The notes under the pieces: generated by a model
Database searches by the model: none
The model's input: the letters and a program-made list of their open reading frames with translations, nothing else
Told to the model about the DNA's origin: nothing
Program-made: the position numbers and the translations under genes
Assembly (NCBI GenBank): GCA_030523385.1
Contig: JAUNIV010000018.1
Coordinates: 1 to 14,411, forward strand
Direction: 5' to 3'
From: Bacteroidales bacterium
Lineage (GTDB): Bacteria; Bacteroidota; Bacteroidia; Bacteroidales; Bacteroidaceae
Length of the DNA stretch: 14,411 bases
Part shown: positions 1 through 6,854 of the stretch, piece by piece
Layout of the letters: each line of letters opens with the position of its first letter
How positions within the stretch are numbered: the stretch's first letter is position 1

Positions 1-2
1 GT

Positions 3-221
3 AAAGAAATTGAAGGTGCTACTATTCAGGTCAAAGATAAAGATGGAAATATTGTTGATGAATGGATATCAACTACAGAAAGTCATTTAATCAAAGGTCT
101 TGAAGAAGGACAAAGAAAGAAATCCATAGAAGTTGCCCGTTTCTTAAAGTCATCGGGGACTTCCATAGAATTGATTGCCGGAGCCACAGGATTGTCTAAG
201 GAAGAAATTGAAAAACTGTGA
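3..221 (+). CDS. 3' end of an ORF: SpaA-like segment joined to an Rpn/PD-(D/E)XK-type C-terminal tail (possible chimera)
   Basis: An open frame enters from the left edge and ends at TGA 219-221, giving 72 residues. The first ~36 residues (IEGATIQVKDKDGN, then VDEWISTTESH and IKGLEEG) read like a SpaA/Cna-B adhesin domain of Firmicutes surface proteins. There, KGLEEG is normally followed by a TYTL-type strand. Here the frame instead continues as RKKSIEVARFLKSSG and ends with IAGATGLSKEEIEKL. That ending is typical of Bacteroidetes Rpn-family / PD-(D/E)XK nuclease transposase-type proteins, whose tails carry runs of KG-x-EEG just before it. The switch falls at about bases 90-113. The two halves do not belong to one known family, so the ORF is either a misassembly at a shared short string or a real recombination product. 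The frame is open, but the function is uncertain. It ends 35 bp before coaD. Confidence 0.6.
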   Translation, partial: KEIEGATIQVKDKDGNIVDEWISTTESHLIKGLEEGQRKKSIEVARFLKSSGTSIELIAGATGLSKEEIEKL

Positions 222-256
222 AAGCCATCGGTAGAAAATAAGAAACAGAAAACAAA

Positions 257-727
257 ATGAAGAAAGCCATATTCCCCGGGACATTCGATCCCTTTACCAT
301 CGGCCATGCTTCCGTGGTGAAGCGTGCGCTCACATTCATGGACCATTTGGTGATAGGCATCGGCATCAATGACAGCAAGCGTACCTGCATACCTACCGCA
401 CAGCGTGTGGAGATGATACGCGAGCTCTATGCCAACGAACCGCGTATCAGCGTAGATGCTTACGACTGCCTCACCATAGACTTCGCCCGAAAGCACGATG
501 CACAATTCATCATACGCGGCATACGCACCGTGCACGACTTTGAGTACGAGGAAACCATTGCCGACATCAACCGTCGGCTGGCAGGCATCGAGACCATCCT
601 GCTCTTTACCGAACCCGAACTGACTTCGGTCAGCTCTACCATTGTGCGCGAATTGCTGCAATATGGCAAAGATGTAACCCCCTTCCTGCCCGAAGGCATG
701 AAGAAACTAAAACTACGGAAAGAATGA
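257..727 (+). CDS. coaD: Phosphopantetheine adenylyltransferase (CoaD)
   Basis: CoaD transfers AMP from ATP to 4'-phosphopantetheine to give dephospho-CoA, the penultimate step of coenzyme A synthesis, in the cytoplasm. The 156-residue product has the usual family length. The nucleotidyltransferase signature is complete: GTFDPFTIGH at residues 8-17 (TxGH-type motif), RGIR at 87-90 and VSSTIVR at 125-131 (the ISSTxxR motif). The ATG at 257 places the MKKAIFPGTFDP start as expected, and no Shine-Dalgarno sequence precedes it, as is usual in Bacteroidetes. No TAnnTTTG promoter is visible between the upstream ORF and this start. The stop codon overlaps the start of the S41 peptidase gene, which suggests co-transcription and translational coupling. 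Confidence 0.97.
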   Translation: MKKAIFPGTFDPFTIGHASVVKRALTFMDHLVIGIGINDSKRTCIPTAQRVEMIRELYANEPRISVDAYDCLTIDFARKHDAQFIIRGIRTVHDFEYEETIADINRRLAGIETILLFTEPELTSVSSTIVRELLQYGKDVTPFLPEGMKKLKLRKE

Positions 728-2340
728 TGAAACACAATGTACTTATATCGGCATTACTCACGGTCTGCCTGCTTGCAGGCATCACCGCACAGGCACAGGA
801 CACTGATTATGCCCGCTCTGCCGTCCGCAAACTGCAACTGGCGGAATTTGCCATTGCCAATCTGTATGTAGATTCGGTGGACGAACCGCGACTTGTGGAA
901 GCCGCCATCATCCGGATGCTCGAAGAGTTGGACCCGCATTCCACTTACTCCGATCCCGAAGAGGTGAAGAAGATGAACGAACCCCTGCAAGGCAACTTCG
1001 AGGGCATAGGCATCCAGTTCAACATGGCTGAAGACACGCTGCTGGTGATACAGCCCGTCTCCGGCGGACCATCCGAAAAGGCGGGCATCCTGGCAGGTGA
1101 CCGCATCGTGCTGGTGAACGACACACTCATTGCCGGAGTGAAGATGAATACCGAAGATATTATGCGTCGCCTGCGCGGCCCCAAAGACACGAAGGTGAGG
1201 CTGAAGATACATCGCCGGGGAGTGGACGAACTGCTGACCTTCACCGTGACGCGCGACAAGATTCCCGTACACAGTCTGGATGCTGCCTACATGGCTGCAC
1301 CGGGCACGGGCTACATACGTGTGAACCGTTTTGCCGCTACCACACACGAAGAGTTCTGCCAGGCGATGGAACGCTTGCAAGCACAGGGGATGAAGAACTT
1401 AGTGCTGGACTTGCAAGGCAACGGAGGTGGTTATCTGAATGCCGCTATTGACATGGCCAACGAGTTCCTCTCTGATAATGAATTGATTGTTTATACCGAA
1501 GGCCGTCGCAATCCTCGCAGTGAGTTCTTTGCAAAAGGCACGGGGCATTTCCGGCAAGGCAAGCTCGTGGTGCTGGTCGATGAATATTCGGCTTCGGCCA
1601 GCGAGATTGTGTCCGGCGCCGTGCAAGATTGGGACCGTGGTATCATCGTAGGCCGTCGCACCTTTGGCAAAGGGTTGGTGCAACGTCCCATAGACCTGCC
1701 CGACGGCTCCATGATACGCCTCACCGTAGCGCGTTATTATACGCCTGCCGGTCGCTGCATACAGAAACCCTACGAGAGCATAGAGAAGTATAACTCCGAC
1801 CTGATAGACCGCTACAACAAGGGCGAGATGCTGAGTGCGGACAGCATTCACTTCCCCGACTCGTTGCGTTTCCTCACCCATCGGTTGGGACGCACGGTGT
1901 ATGGCGGCGGAGGTATCATGCCCGATTACTTCGTGCCCATTGATACTACCCTTTATATTCATTACCATCGTCGCCTGCGTGACAAGGGCGCACTGATGAA
2001 GGCTCATTACCGCTACATGGACGCTCACCGTCGCGAGTGGCAGGACCGCTATCTGTCTTTCGATGATTTCCTCCATAACTTTCAGGTGACGGAGCCTTTG
2101 CTGGAGCAGTTGGTGGCTACAGGGCGCGAGTTGGATGTGGAGTATAACGAAGAAGAATATCAAAAAGCCCTCCCGTTGCTCAAATTGCAGATGAAAGCCC
2201 TCATAGCCCGCGATCTGTGGGATATGAACGAGTATTATCACGTGATAAACGAGGCGAACGAGAGTTTGCAAAAGGCATTGGAACTGCTTGCCGCTCCAGA
2301 CTTTGATGCGTTGTTGCGCAAACGGCAAGAAGATTTGTAG
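724..2340 (+). CDS. Secreted S41 family C-terminal processing peptidase (CtpA/Prc type)
   Basis: This is a serine peptidase with a Ser-Lys dyad that trims or degrades envelope proteins. The 538 residues begin with a signal peptide (hydrophobic stretch 6-20, likely cleavage after AQAQ near 25). An N-terminal helical region runs to about 85. A PDZ domain covers roughly 88-178 (NFEGIGIQF, GPSEKAGILAGDRI, LRGPKDTKVRL). The S41 core covers about 195-345, with LDLQGNGGG at 228-236. Ser291 in SASASEI and Lys316 in FGKG are 25 residues apart, with Gln320 four residues on, matching the spacing of the Prc catalytic residues. A ~190-residue helical C-terminal extension follows. The start at 724 overlaps the coaD stop by 4 bp (ATGA). 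The next ATG, at 727, is equally possible. The periplasmic substrate is unknown. Confidence 0.95.
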   Translation: MMKHNVLISALLTVCLLAGITAQAQDTDYARSAVRKLQLAEFAIANLYVDSVDEPRLVEAAIIRMLEELDPHSTYSDPEEVKKMNEPLQGNFEGIGIQFNMAEDTLLVIQPVSGGPSEKAGILAGDRIVLVNDTLIAGVKMNTEDIMRRLRGPKDTKVRLKIHRRGVDELLTFTVTRDKIPVHSLDAAYMAAPGTGYIRVNRFAATTHEEFCQAMERLQAQGMKNLVLDLQGNGGGYLNAAIDMANEFLSDNELIVYTEGRRNPRSEFFAKGTGHFRQGKLVVLVDEYSASASEIVSGAVQDWDRGIIVGRRTFGKGLVQRPIDLPDGSMIRLTVARYYTPAGRCIQKPYESIEKYNSDLIDRYNKGEMLSADSIHFPDSLRFLTHRLGRTVYGGGGIMPDYFVPIDTTLYIHYHRRLRDKGALMKAHYRYMDAHRREWQDRYLSFDDFLHNFQVTEPLLEQLVATGRELDVEYNEEEYQKALPLLKLQMKALIARDLWDMNEYYHVINEANESLQKALELLAAPDFDALLRKRQEDL

Positions 2341-2355
2341 AATAGTGGTTCGTAC

Positions 2356-2396
2356 CCGATGGCTACTCGCCAAACAAAACCCGATTCAGCCATCGG
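2356..2396. terminator. 9-bp inverted repeat between convergent S41 peptidase and PAP2 genes
   Basis: CCGATGGCT at 2356-2364 is exactly complementary to AGCCATCGG at 2388-2396, with a 23-nt spacer. It lies where two convergent genes end, 16 bp after the peptidase stop, and covers the PAP2 stop codon (2363-2365). The plus strand continues as TTTATATAG, which is only a weak U-tract. It may act as a bidirectional end signal, but the long loop makes this tentative. Confidence 0.3.
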
Positions 2397-2965
2397 TTTA
2401 TATAGACATTGGCAAAAGCACAGCCTACTCCCACGGCAGCGCCAGCTAACACGTCAGTGGGATAATGCACGCCCTGATTCATTCGGGCAAAGCCCACTCC
2501 ACAGGCCCATACAGCCGAAGGAGCAATGACGTACCACCGAGGATAAGTAATGGACAGTGATGTAGCTAATGAGAAAGCAGTTGCCGTATGATTTGATGGG
2601 AACGAGGGGCTGTCTATAGCCGGTGCGCCGTATGGGTGTATTTTGTTGGGGTATTTTACGAAAGGACGTTCCCTGCCTGCTACATGCTTGACTGCATACG
2701 TCAGCCCCACTGCCTCTATCACGCTTGTACCTATATAAATAGCATCTTTCAGCAGAGGACGGTCTTTCTTGATGAGCGCATAGATGCCCATGGCTGTGGG
2801 CACACCTATCGGCAATACCACTCCGCTTACCGAAAGAGTGCGGCTCAGCCCGTGCACATGCCATCCATTAATGGTTTTCAGCATATTCACATCGGCATTC
2901 TGAGCACTGAGTCCGATAACGCACCACAGCATTACGAAGAGTAAGATAATTCTTTGTCTGTTCAT
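2363..2965 (-). CDS. Membrane/periplasmic PAP2 family phosphatase
   Basis: This is a phosphatidic acid phosphatase type 2 enzyme, a family that dephosphorylates lipid phosphates such as undecaprenyl pyrophosphate or phosphatidylglycerophosphate at the membrane. From the chosen start (MNRQRIILLF) the product is 200 residues, with an N-terminal signal sequence ending near LSAQ (residue ~21). The three motifs are present in order: K93-x6-R100-P101, PSNH at 123-126, and R161-x5-H167-x3-D171. PSNH replaces the more common PSGH, but the catalytic His is kept. The frame is open 14 codons further upstream, but that extension lacks a signal sequence and overlaps a -7 promoter box, so ATG at 2963-2965 is preferred. 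The natural substrate cannot be read from the sequence. The gene is alone on its strand here. Confidence 0.9.
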   Translation of the reverse strand: MNRQRIILLFVMLWCVIGLSAQNADVNMLKTINGWHVHGLSRTLSVSGVVLPIGVPTAMGIYALIKKDRPLLKDAIYIGTSVIEAVGLTYAVKHVAGRERPFVKYPNKIHPYGAPAIDSPSFPSNHTATAFSLATSLSITYPRWYVIAPSAVWACGVGFARMNQGVHYPTDVLAGAAVGVGCAFANVYINRWLNRVLFGE

Positions 2966-2984
2966 ATTGTTGCATTTACAGGGG

Positions 2985-2992
2985 CAAAGATA
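2985..2992 (-). promoter_or_regulatory. -7 box of the PAP2 gene promoter
   Basis: Read on the minus strand this is TATCTTTG, a full match to the Bacteroidetes TAnnTTTG element, 19 bp ahead of the chosen PAP2 start. No clear TTTG -33 box lies at the usual distance. Its position inside the longer open frame argues for the internal start codon. Confidence 0.5.
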
Positions 2993-3053
2993 GAACTTTT
3001 CGCGCAACCTGATGCTTGTCTGAAAGGAATTAAAGAATTATTTCCGCAATTCC

Positions 3054-3084
3054 TTGTATTATCGCTAAAATTCGTTTACTTTTG
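3054..3084 (+). promoter_or_regulatory. Promoter of the frdCAB operon
   Basis: TTG at 3054-3056 and TACTTTTG at 3077-3084 are separated by 20 bp and match the Bacteroidetes -33/-7 consensus (TTG, TAnnTTTG). The start of transcription would be near 3088, giving a 5' leader of about 65 nt before frdC. This is the only clear promoter ahead of the three frd genes. Confidence 0.7.
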
Positions 3085-3116
3085 CATGGTGAACTCGTGT
3101 TTTTAAACGAAATTTT
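3067..3116. repeat. Imperfect inverted repeat overlapping the frd promoter
   Basis: AAAATTCGTTTA at 3067-3078 faces TAAACGAAATTTT at 3104-3116. The arms are complementary except for one extra base in the right arm. The left arm covers the first two bases of the -7 box, and the right arm lies about 16-28 nt past the predicted transcript start. Only the right arm would be transcribed, so this would act as a DNA operator and not as an RNA hairpin. It may also be chance in AT-rich sequence. Confidence 0.4.
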
Positions 3117-3152
3117 AGTTCTAACAATTAAATAATTTAAATTCAATCATTT

Positions 3153-3842
3153 ATGTGGTTAAGTAATTCATCTATTGGAAGGAAAGTGGTGATGAGCGTT
3201 ACCGGTATCGCCCTTATCCTGTTTCTGACGTTTCACATGGCGATGAATCTTGTGGCGCTCTTCTCCGGAGATGCTTACAACATGATTTGTGCGTTCTTGG
3301 GAGCGAACTGGTATGCATTGGTGGCTTGTGTGGGACTGGCTGCCTTGTTTGTAATCCACATCATCTATGCTTTCTGGCTGACTATGCAGAACCGTGCCGC
3401 ACGCGGTAGCGAGCGTTATGCAGTCAATGCCAAACCGAAGAATGTGGAATGGGCTTCTCAGAACATGCTCGTTCTGGGTATCATTGTTATTGCCGGATTG
3501 GCTTTGCACTTTGCCAACTTCTGGTACAAGATGCAGTTTGCCGAAATCATCGGCGTTCACGATCTGGGAGCATTTGGTCCTACAGACGGTGCTGCCTACA
3601 TTCAGGAAACCTTCGCTTGCCCGGTATTCACCGTGCTTTACCTCATCTGGCTGGCCGCTTTGTGGTTCCACCTTACACACGGATTCTGGAGTGCTTTGCA
3701 GACTTTGGGCTGGAGCAACAAAATCTGGTTCGAGCGCTGGAAAACCATTGGTAACATCTACTCTACACTGGTCATCCTGGGCTTTGCTGCCGTAGTAGTT
3801 GTCTTCTTTGTTAAGTCACTCGCTTGTGGCGGTGCTTGCTAA
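3153..3842 (+). CDS. frdC: Fumarate reductase / succinate dehydrogenase cytochrome b subunit
   Basis: FrdC is the membrane anchor of the quinol:fumarate reductase complex. It carries heme b and passes electrons from menaquinol to FrdB. The 229-residue product has five hydrophobic segments (about 12-37, 55-77, 104-123, 157-176, 203-221), the fold of single-subunit (type B) anchors with two hemes. Candidate heme ligands are His28 (FHMAMN), His69 (VIHIIYA), His119 (ALHFANF) and His173/176 (WFHLTHGFW). A single anchor gene followed by flavoprotein and iron-sulfur genes is the known frdCAB order of Bacteroides. The start MWLSNSSIGRK is well placed after the promoter. Some annotations would call it sdhC, because the sequence alone does not fix the direction of the reaction. 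Confidence 0.95.
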   Translation: MWLSNSSIGRKVVMSVTGIALILFLTFHMAMNLVALFSGDAYNMICAFLGANWYALVACVGLAALFVIHIIYAFWLTMQNRAARGSERYAVNAKPKNVEWASQNMLVLGIIVIAGLALHFANFWYKMQFAEIIGVHDLGAFGPTDGAAYIQETFACPVFTVLYLIWLAALWFHLTHGFWSALQTLGWSNKIWFERWKTIGNIYSTLVILGFAAVVVVFFVKSLACGGAC

Positions 3843-3878
3843 TCGTAATTTGTAAATGATTAAATTGTAAATAACATT

Positions 3879-5837
3879 ATGGCTAATATAGATTCTAAAA
3901 TTCCTGAAGGCGCTTTAGCCGAGAAATGGACCAATTATAAAGCTCACCAAAAATTGGTAAACCCCGCCAACAAACGTCGTCTTGACATTATCGTGGTAGG
4001 TACCGGTCTGGCAGGTGCTTCGGCTGCTGCTTCACTGGGTGCCATGGGTTTCAAAGTATTAAACTTCTGTATCCAGGATTCTCCTCGCCGTGCACACTCC
4101 ATTGCTGCACAGGGTGGTATCAATGCTGCAAAGAACTATCAGAATGACGGTGACTCGGTTTACCGCCTCTTCTACGATACTATTAAAGGTGGTGACTACC
4201 GTGCACGCGAAGCCAATGTTTATCGTTTGGCTGAAGTGTCTAATGCCATCATTGACCAGTGCGTGGCACAAGGTGTTCCTTTCGCACGCGAATACGGTGG
4301 CTTGCTGGATAACCGCTCATTCGGTGGTGCACAGGTATCACGTACATTCTATGCCCGCGGTCAAACCGGACAGCAGCTTTTGCTGGGCGCTTATTCAGCA
4401 TTGAGCCGCGAAGTACAGCGTGGTAACGTGAAGCTTTATACCCGTTACGAAATGTTGGATGTAGTGTTGATTAAGGACAATGAAGGTGTAGAACGTGCCC
4501 GTGGTATCATCGCCCGCAACTTGGTGACCGGTAAGATTGAACGCTTTGCCGCTCATGCAGTGGTAATCGGTACGGGTGGTTACGGAAACACTTACTTCCT
4601 TTCTACCAACGCTATGGCTTCCAATGGTTCTGCTGCCATGCAGTGCTACCGTAAGGGTGCTTACTTTGCCAATCCTTGCTTTGCACAGATTCACCCCACT
4701 TGTATCCCCGTTCACGGTGACAAGCAGTCTAAGCTGACTTTGATGTCTGAGTCACTGCGTAACGACGGACGTATCTGGGTTCCGAAGAAGCTGGAAGATG
4801 CCAAAGCTCTTCAGGCCGGTAAGAAGAAACCGACAGATATTCCCGATGAAGACCGTGACTTCTATTTGGAACGCCGCTATCCGGCATTTGGTAACTTGGT
4901 TCCGCGTGACGTTGCTTCACGTGCAGCTAAGGAACGTTGCGATGCAGGCTTCGGCGTAAACAATACAGGTCTGGCCGTATTCCTCGATTTCAAATATGCA
5001 ATTGACCGTTTGGGCGAAGACGTAGTTCGCGCTCGCTACGGTAACTTGTTCGACATGTACGAAGAAATCACCGATGAAAACCCGTACAAGACTCCGATGA
5101 TGATCTTCCCCGCTATCCACTACACCATGGGTGGTATCTGGGTTGATTATGAATTGATGACTTCCATCAAGGGATTGTTCGCCATCGGCGAAGCCAACTT
5201 CTCTGACCACGGTGCCAACCGTCTGGGTGCATCGGCATTGATGCAGGGATTGGCCGACGGTTACTTCGTATTGCCTTACACTATTCAGAACTATCTGGCC
5301 GACCAGATTCAGGTTCCGCGCTTCTCAACTGATTTGCCCGAATTTGCCGCTGCTGAAAAGGCTGTAAACGACAAGATTCAGAAGTTGATGAGCATTAAGG
5401 GTAAGCGTTCTGTTGACTCTATCCACAAGGAACTGGGTCACGTGATGTGGGACTTCGTAGGTATGGGACGTACCAAAGAATCGCTCACCACTGCTTTGGC
5501 CAAACTGAAAGAAGTAAGAAAAGCATTCTGGAGCGATCTTCGCATTCCGGGCGATGCCAACGACTTGAACGTAGAACTCGAAAAGGCAATCCGTCTGGCC
5601 GACTTCATCGAAATTGGTGAATTGATGGCTTACGATGCCTTGAACCGTGAAGAGTCTTGCGGTGGTCACTTCCGCGAAGAGCACCAGACACCCGAAGGCG
5701 AAGCACTTCGTCACGACGACAAGTTCTCTTACGTAGCTTGCTGGAAATACACCGGCGAAGGCAAAGAGCCCGAACTGATTAAGGAAGACTTGAACTATCA
5801 GTACATCAAGGTTCAAACTCGTAACTATAAGTCTTAA
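3879..5837 (+). CDS. frdA: Fumarate reductase / succinate dehydrogenase flavoprotein subunit
   Basis: FrdA holds covalently bound FAD and interconverts fumarate and succinate on the cytoplasmic face of the membrane. The 652 residues have the normal length of the type B flavoprotein. Visible motifs are the dinucleotide-binding GTGLAG at 41-46, the FAD-linking His73 in HSIAAQGG, the substrate-side QIHPT at 270-274, the active-site region PRDVASRA with Arg343, AIHYTMGG at 412-419 and GEANFSDHGANRLG at 437-450. Glycine and arginine codons are mostly GGT/GGC and CGT/CGC, unlike the more mixed use in coaD or the GH97 gene, which fits high expression. It sits 36 bp after frdC and 20 bp before frdB with no terminator between, so the three genes form one operon. 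Confidence 0.97.
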   Translation: MANIDSKIPEGALAEKWTNYKAHQKLVNPANKRRLDIIVVGTGLAGASAAASLGAMGFKVLNFCIQDSPRRAHSIAAQGGINAAKNYQNDGDSVYRLFYDTIKGGDYRAREANVYRLAEVSNAIIDQCVAQGVPFAREYGGLLDNRSFGGAQVSRTFYARGQTGQQLLLGAYSALSREVQRGNVKLYTRYEMLDVVLIKDNEGVERARGIIARNLVTGKIERFAAHAVVIGTGGYGNTYFLSTNAMASNGSAAMQCYRKGAYFANPCFAQIHPTCIPVHGDKQSKLTLMSESLRNDGRIWVPKKLEDAKALQAGKKKPTDIPDEDRDFYLERRYPAFGNLVPRDVASRAAKERCDAGFGVNNTGLAVFLDFKYAIDRLGEDVVRARYGNLFDMYEEITDENPYKTPMMIFPAIHYTMGGIWVDYELMTSIKGLFAIGEANFSDHGANRLGASALMQGLADGYFVLPYTIQNYLADQIQVPRFSTDLPEFAAAEKAVNDKIQKLMSIKGKRSVDSIHKELGHVMWDFVGMGRTKESLTTALAKLKEVRKAFWSDLRIPGDANDLNVELEKAIRLADFIEIGELMAYDALNREESCGGHFREEHQTPEGEALRHDDKFSYVACWKYTGEGKEPELIKEDLNYQYIKVQTRNYKS

Positions 5838-5857
5838 TTATTAATTGTATAGAAATC

Positions 5858-6613
5858 ATGGATAAAAATATAAGTTTCACACTGAAAGTTTGGCGTCAGA
5901 AAGGTCCGAAAGACAAAGGACATTTCGACACCTTCCAAATGAAAGATATTCCGGGCGATACTTCTTTCCTGGAAATGATGGATATCTTGAACGAGCAGTT
6001 GGTCAATGAAGGCAAAGAGCCCGTTGTATTCGATCACGATTGCCGCGAAGGTATCTGCGGTATGTGCTCTATGTACATCAACGGTCATCCGCACGGACCT
6101 GCTACCGGTGCTACTACTTGCCAGATTTACATCCGCCGTTTCAACGATGGCGATACCATTACTGTAGAACCGTGGCGTTCGGCCGGTTTCCCGGTTATCC
6201 GCGACTTGATGGTGGACCGTGGTGCATACGACAAGATTATGCAGGCCGGCGGTTACGTATCTATCAACACCGGTGGTATTCCCGATGCCAATGCAATTCC
6301 TATTCCCAAACCCGTTGCCGATGAGGCTATGGATGCTGCTGCCTGCATCGGTTGCGGTGCTTGCGTAGCTGCTTGTAAGAATGGTTCTGCCATGCTCTTC
6401 GTTTCTGCTAAGGTAAGCCAGTTGGCTCTGCTGCCGCAAGGTAAAGTAGAGGCTGCCCGCCGTGCCAAAGCCATGTTGAGCAAGATGGATGAACTGGGCT
6501 TCGGTAACTGTACAAACACTCGCGCTTGCGAAGCTGAGTGTCCGAAGTGCGTTTCTATCAGCAACATTGCCCGTCTGAACCGTGAGTTCATTGCTGCAAA
6601 ACTGAAAGACTGA
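5858..6613 (+). CDS. frdB: Fumarate reductase / succinate dehydrogenase iron-sulfur subunit
   Basis: FrdB relays electrons between the heme-bearing anchor and the flavoprotein through three iron-sulfur clusters. The 251-residue product has an N-terminal plant-type [2Fe-2S] site with Cys62, Cys67, Cys70 and Cys88 (DCREGICGMC, then a fourth Cys in TTCQ). A C-terminal ferredoxin-like part carries CIGCGACVAAC, with Cys163, 166, 169 and 173, and NCTNTRACEAECPKC, with Cys218, 224 and 228. By analogy with E. coli FrdB, Cys163/166/169/228 would bind [4Fe-4S] and Cys173/218/224 would bind [3Fe-4S]. All ligands are present. The gene ends the operon, with a terminator hairpin starting 26 bp downstream. 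Confidence 0.97.
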   Translation: MDKNISFTLKVWRQKGPKDKGHFDTFQMKDIPGDTSFLEMMDILNEQLVNEGKEPVVFDHDCREGICGMCSMYINGHPHGPATGATTCQIYIRRFNDGDTITVEPWRSAGFPVIRDLMVDRGAYDKIMQAGGYVSINTGGIPDANAIPIPKPVADEAMDAAACIGCGACVAACKNGSAMLFVSAKVSQLALLPQGKVEAARRAKAMLSKMDELGFGNCTNTRACEAECPKCVSISNIARLNREFIAAKLKD

Positions 6614-6639
6614 TTTCGGTTAGCTTTATTTGATAAAAG

Positions 6640-6673
6640 ATGCCCTGTCATGCGGAATGCGTTGGCAGGGCAT
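6640..6673. terminator. Bidirectional terminator after frdB
   Basis: ATGCCCTG at 6640-6647 pairs perfectly with CAGGGCAT at 6666-6673 around an 18-nt loop. The plus strand continues TCTTTTC, and the minus strand continues CTTTTATC. It can therefore end frdCAB transcription and also catch dprA transcription coming the other way. Confidence 0.7.
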
Positions 6674-6750
6674 TCTTTTCATCAGAATGTAACCATATAT
6701 GCAAAAAGGCAACAATGATTTACAATGAATATTAAAAAGCAGGCTGAATG

Positions 6751-6782
6751 TTTGGAAAAGAATACCCAAAGCAATACATTTG
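6751..6782 (+). promoter_or_regulatory. Orphan promoter in the frdB-dprA gap
   Basis: TTTG at 6751-6754 and TACATTTG at 6775-6782 are exactly 20 bp apart, a full match to the Bacteroidetes -33/-7 pattern. No protein-coding frame follows on this strand. Instead a hairpin with a T-run comes 46 bp later. The predicted transcript start is near 6786-6789. Confidence 0.6.
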
Positions 6783-6785
6783 CAA

Positions 6786-6854
6786 TGTGATTTTTTTCAT
6801 AGTATTAGATTTAAGGTTAACAAAGATTGGAGTACAGCGGTGCTCCTTTTTTTT
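6786..6854 (+). ncRNA. Putative ~65-nt intergenic small RNA between frdB and dprA
   Basis: This is the segment between the orphan promoter and its terminator. It opens with an AT-rich stretch containing a run of seven T (6791-6797), then a purine-rich part, and ends in the terminator hairpin. It contains no ATG-initiated frame. It is independent of frdB because a terminator (6640-6673) and a new promoter lie between. Its last bases are complementary to the dprA stop codon, so it meets dprA mRNA tail to tail. Transcription has not been shown, and the call rests only on the promoter-terminator pairing. I do not recognise an RNA family. Confidence 0.45.
6829..6854 (+). terminator. Intrinsic terminator with eight-T run
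   Basis: GGAGTAC at 6829-6835 pairs with GTGCTCC at 6840-6846 (seven pairs, one of them U-G) around the tetraloop AGCG, followed by eight T at 6847-6854. This is a canonical plus-strand rho-independent terminator. On the minus strand it lacks a U-tract, so it does not serve dprA. Confidence 0.8.

Noticed and set aside
83..661. 192-residue minus-strand frame opposite coaD
   Set aside because: Overlaps the complete coaD gene and the upstream ORF on the other strand, with no recognisable content.
1399..2373. 324-residue minus-strand frame opposite the S41 peptidase
   Set aside because: Antisense shadow with no domain. The catalytic motifs of the peptidase are intact on the plus strand.
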